Source of the DNA: Clostridiales bacterium DTU092
GTDB lineage: Bacteria; Bacillota; Clostridia; Caldicoprobacterales; Caldicoprobacteraceae
DNA: 7,327 nucleotides
Assembly: GCA_001513505.1 (NCBI GenBank)
Contig: LFTM01000058.1
Location: 1 to 7,327 of the forward strand
Direction of reading: 5' to 3'
Below, piece by piece: positions 5,211 through 7,327 of the stretch; within the stretch, counting starts at the first letter, position 1, and each line of letters begins with the position of its first letter. The notes beneath the pieces are model-generated. The model was not told where the DNA came from. It saw nothing but the letters and a program-made list of their open reading frames with translations, and ran no database searches. Both the position numbers and the translations under genes were made by a program.

Positions 5211-6377
5211 GTGGAAGTAAGGTTTGCAGAGCCCAGTTATCGGGAACAGGCCATAAGACTGTGGACCTATTGTTTTAGCATGTCAAAGGAAACGGCTGAG
5301 GAGATAGTCAATTCTATTTTTAAACCGGATATCTGTTTAGGAGCTTTTATAGAAGGCAATATGGCGGCATGTTTGTATATACTTCCATATGAGATGTTTT
5401 TCTATGGGAACAGTGTAAAAATGGCTGGTATCGGTGGGGTTGCTACTTTACCCGAATATCGGTATCATAATTGTGCCAGAAACCTGCTGGTGAAGTCGTT
5501 GGAGATTATGAAGCAAAATTCTCAAATATTTTCCGCACTGGGACCGTTTTCATATGCATTTTACCGGAAATGCGGATGGGAGCTGTGCTATGAATACAAG
5601 GAATACAAGTTGAATATTGATGATTTTAAAAGATTTGGCAGCGGATCCGGGAAATACCGTCCTATGGAAAAGACTGATATGTCAGCCGTGATGTCGTTGT
5701 ATAGCAGTTATGCACGCAGATACAACGGAATGCTCAACCGAAGCCAGGCTCAGTGGGAACGGTATATGCCGCGTGAGGGAAGTAACGACAGAAGGTATGT
5801 ATTCATAGATAAAAATGACAATATACAAGGATACATATTTTTTAGAATAAGTGACGGAAAGTTTCATGTTAATGAGCTAATATACTCATCTCCTGAAGTC
5901 CGAAATGAACTTTTCAGATTTATTTATCTCCATAGCGCCCAGACCGGAGAGGTGGTATGGAGGGCTCCCAGCGATGATAATTTGATTTTAATGCTTGATA
6001 ATCCCCGGAGAGATATTAAAATTGTTCCCGGGATGATGGCCCGTATTGTAGATTTGCAAAATGTTCTCCTAAGCTATCCATTTGAAACAGAGTATCCCAA
6101 AAGCTTTGTCATAAAAGTTGATGATCCCTGGGCACCGTGGAATGATGGCTGTTTTGAGGTGTCAATTGACGGGAGTCGGGTCGATGTACGTAAGATACAA
6201 AATTCAGAATGGGATCTGCAATGCAGTATTGGTACACTGACACAGATAATTATGGGTTATATAAACATAAATCAGGCCGTGGATACTGGCAAATTACAAT
6301 TGACGGATCACAATGTGTTGAAAAAACTACAGGATGTCTTTAAACCCGGCGTTACATTCCTAAACGATTCTTTTTAA
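5211..6377 (+). CDS. Eis-like GNAT N-acetyltransferase with C-terminal SCP2-type domain
   Basis: A 388-residue protein with the three-part layout of the Eis family: an N-terminal GNAT domain (about 1-140), a second degenerate GNAT-like domain (about 145-285), and a sterol-carrier-like C-terminal domain (about 290-388). Key signs are GIGGVATLPEYR (73-84, acetyl-CoA beta-strand and helix), FYRKCGW (117-123) with Y118 at the likely general-acid position (Tyr126 in mycobacterial Eis), and SIGTLTQIIMGY (339-350) in the C-terminal domain. It ends in Phe388; in mycobacterial Eis the C-terminal carboxylate of a Phe acts as general base. Eis enzymes acetylate amines such as aminoglycosides or protein lysines; the natural substrate of clostridial members is unknown. 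The pyrophosphate loop reads R-Y-H-N-C-A (84-89), lacking the usual Gly of R/Q-x-x-G-x-G/A. No terminator is obvious before the next gene 93 bp on. Family call is good; resistance or other roles should not be assumed. Confidence 0.82.
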   Translation: MEVRFAEPSYREQAIRLWTYCFSMSKETAEEIVNSIFKPDICLGAFIEGNMAACLYILPYEMFFYGNSVKMAGIGGVATLPEYRYHNCARNLLVKSLEIMKQNSQIFSALGPFSYAFYRKCGWELCYEYKEYKLNIDDFKRFGSGSGKYRPMEKTDMSAVMSLYSSYARRYNGMLNRSQAQWERYMPREGSNDRRYVFIDKNDNIQGYIFFRISDGKFHVNELIYSSPEVRNELFRFIYLHSAQTGEVVWRAPSDDNLILMLDNPRRDIKIVPGMMARIVDLQNVLLSYPFETEYPKSFVIKVDDPWAPWNDGCFEVSIDGSRVDVRKIQNSEWDLQCSIGTLTQIIMGYININQAVDTGKLQLTDHNVLKKLQDVFKPGVTFLNDSF

Positions 6378-6470
6378 CAAGAACTCTGCATTCCATCGTT
6401 ATGCGGGTAATCTGGCAAGCGGAAAATGTTATGTAAATTAAAAGAAGAATGATTTTAAGGAGGAGTACCA

Positions 6471-7327
6471 ATGTCATTTAAAGTTGCGTTTATCGGAGCG
6501 GGCAGTATTGGTTTTACAAGACAGCTGCTGCAGGATCTCCTGTCGGTGGAGGAATTTCGAAATATCGAAGTGGCTTTTACCGATATTAACGAGAGAAATC
6601 TGGATATGGTGACCCAGCTATGCCAGAGAGATATTGATGAGAATGGCTTAAAGATCAAAATCCAGGCTACCACAAACCGGAGAGAAGCTCTAAAAGATGC
6701 AAAATATGTATTCAACGTGGTAAGAATTGGAGGTTTGGAGGCATTTCAACTGGATATTGATATACCTTTGAAATACGGGGTAGATCAATGTGTTGGTGAT
6801 ACACTGGGACCCGGCGGGATTATGTATGGTCAAAGAGGGATTCCGGTTGTACTTGAGTTTTGCAAGGATATCCGGGATGTAAGCCATCCTGATTGTCTCC
6901 TTCTCAACTATGCCAATCCCAATGCCATGATCACTTGGGTATGCAATAAATACGGTGGTGTAAAGACAATTGGTTTGTGTCACGGAGTACAGGGTGGACA
7001 CCAGCAGATTGCCGAAGTTCTGGGGTTAAAACAGGAGGAAGTGGATATCATCTGTGCAGGAATAAACCATCAGACATGGTATATACAGGTCAAACATAAG
7101 GGACAGGACATGACCGGCAGACTGCTGGAGGCTTTTGAGAAACACCCGGTTTACAGTAAAACCGAAAAGGTCAGGATTGACATGCTAAGAAGATTTGGTT
7201 ACTACAGTACCGAATCAAACGGACATCTCAGTGAATATGTACCGTGGTACCGCAAGCGTCCCGATGAGATCATGGATTGGATTGATCTAAGCTCATGGAT
7301 ACATGGAGAGACAGGCGGTTATTTAAG
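6471..7327 (+). CDS. Glycoside hydrolase family 4 (MelA-type alpha-galactosidase/alpha-glucosidase), partial (C-terminus beyond right edge)
   Basis: The first 285 codons of a frame with no stop in the window; GH4 enzymes are usually 430-480 residues, so about 60 percent is present. The N-terminal Rossmann motif is FIGAGSIGF (7-15), with D38 at the NAD ribose position. GDTLGPGGI (109-117), NYANPNAM (146-153), CHGVQG (170-175) and GINHQTW (197-203) are GH4 signatures; C170 and H200 are the expected metal ligands. ESNGHLSEYVPW (248-259) corresponds to the conserved ESSEHxAEYxPW of MelA. GH4 enzymes act in the cytoplasm and break glycosidic bonds by an NAD+- and Mn2+-dependent oxidation, elimination and reduction route. 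The motifs resemble alpha-galactosidases and alpha-glucosidases more than 6-phospho-glucosidases, but specificity (galactoside, glucoside, glucuronide) is not certain. The ATG follows AAGGAGG (6457-6463) by 7 nt. The preceding 93 bp contain no clear promoter or terminator, so co-transcription with the acetyltransferase gene is possible. Confidence 0.9.
   Translation, partial: MSFKVAFIGAGSIGFTRQLLQDLLSVEEFRNIEVAFTDINERNLDMVTQLCQRDIDENGLKIKIQATTNRREALKDAKYVFNVVRIGGLEAFQLDIDIPLKYGVDQCVGDTLGPGGIMYGQRGIPVVLEFCKDIRDVSHPDCLLLNYANPNAMITWVCNKYGGVKTIGLCHGVQGGHQQIAEVLGLKQEEVDIICAGINHQTWYIQVKHKGQDMTGRLLEAFEKHPVYSKTEKVRIDMLRRFGYYSTESNGHLSEYVPWYRKRPDEIMDWIDLSSWIHGETGGYL

Noticed and set aside
6413..6428. 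Possible catabolite-responsive element (TGGCAAGCGGAAAATG) upstream of the GH4 gene
   Set aside because: Against the consensus TGNAARCGNWWWCA it needs a one-base insertion and lacks the final CA, so it is not a convincing CcpA site despite the suggestive location.
6455..7001. Minus-strand open frames opposite the GH4 gene
   Set aside because: They are shadows of a clear GH4 reading frame; no ribosome binding site or domain can be seen.
1..7327. A hidden novel defence, mobile or RNA-based system
   Set aside because: Every substantial stretch is filled by recognisable metabolic, envelope or acetyltransferase genes. No transposase, integrase, terminal inverted repeats, tandem spacer arrays or tRNA-like sequence could be seen.

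Overview
The window looks like a chromosomal segment of a low-GC, spore-forming, anaerobic member of the Clostridia. Four things point there: strong AGGAGG-type ribosome binding sites, a pyrophosphate-type phosphofructokinase, a SpoVB-like flippase, and an Eis-like acetyltransferase of the Firmicutes kind. The gene content recalls cellulolytic clostridia of the Acetivibrio (Clostridium) thermocellum group, whose glycolysis is known to use a PPi-dependent phosphofructokinase. The species assignment is inference only.

Layout. Positions 1-758 (minus) hold the N-terminal part of a class II aldolase/adducin-family protein. It runs off the left edge just as a second copy of the same fold seems to begin. 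A 15-bp hairpin terminator (817-851) separates it from the PPi-phosphofructokinase gene (866-2113, minus). A 347-bp AT-rich divergent control region (2114-2460) follows, with back-to-back promoters, inverted repeats, and a 15-bp direct repeat that brackets the promoter of a class IIB fructose-1,6-bisphosphate aldolase gene (2461-3390, plus). The aldolase gene converges on a spoVB-like gene (3421-4965, minus, TTG start). Their shared bidirectional terminator (3409-3447) overlaps the last codons of spoVB. After a 245-bp divergent gap come a 388-residue Eis-like GNAT/SCP2 acetyltransferase (5211-6377, plus, GTG start) and, 93 bp later, the N-terminal 285 codons of a family GH4 NAD-dependent glycosidase of the MelA/alpha-galactosidase type (6471 to the right edge, plus).

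How the genes fit together. The phosphofructokinase makes fructose-1,6-bisphosphate and the divergent aldolase splits it, so the left half is a glycolytic module run from one shared intergenic region. The left-edge aldolase-like gene may be expressed by read-through from the phosphofructokinase transcript. The right half is a looser collection: a sporulation/cell-envelope flippase, an acetyltransferase and a sugar hydrolase, with no evident pathway link.

I see no mobile element, CRISPR array, RNA gene or defence-like system, and nothing that I can defend as an undescribed system. The points most worth a second look are the apparent tandem-domain aldolase, the repeats in the glycolytic control region, the terminator embedded in spoVB, and the altered acetyl-CoA loop of the acetyltransferase.
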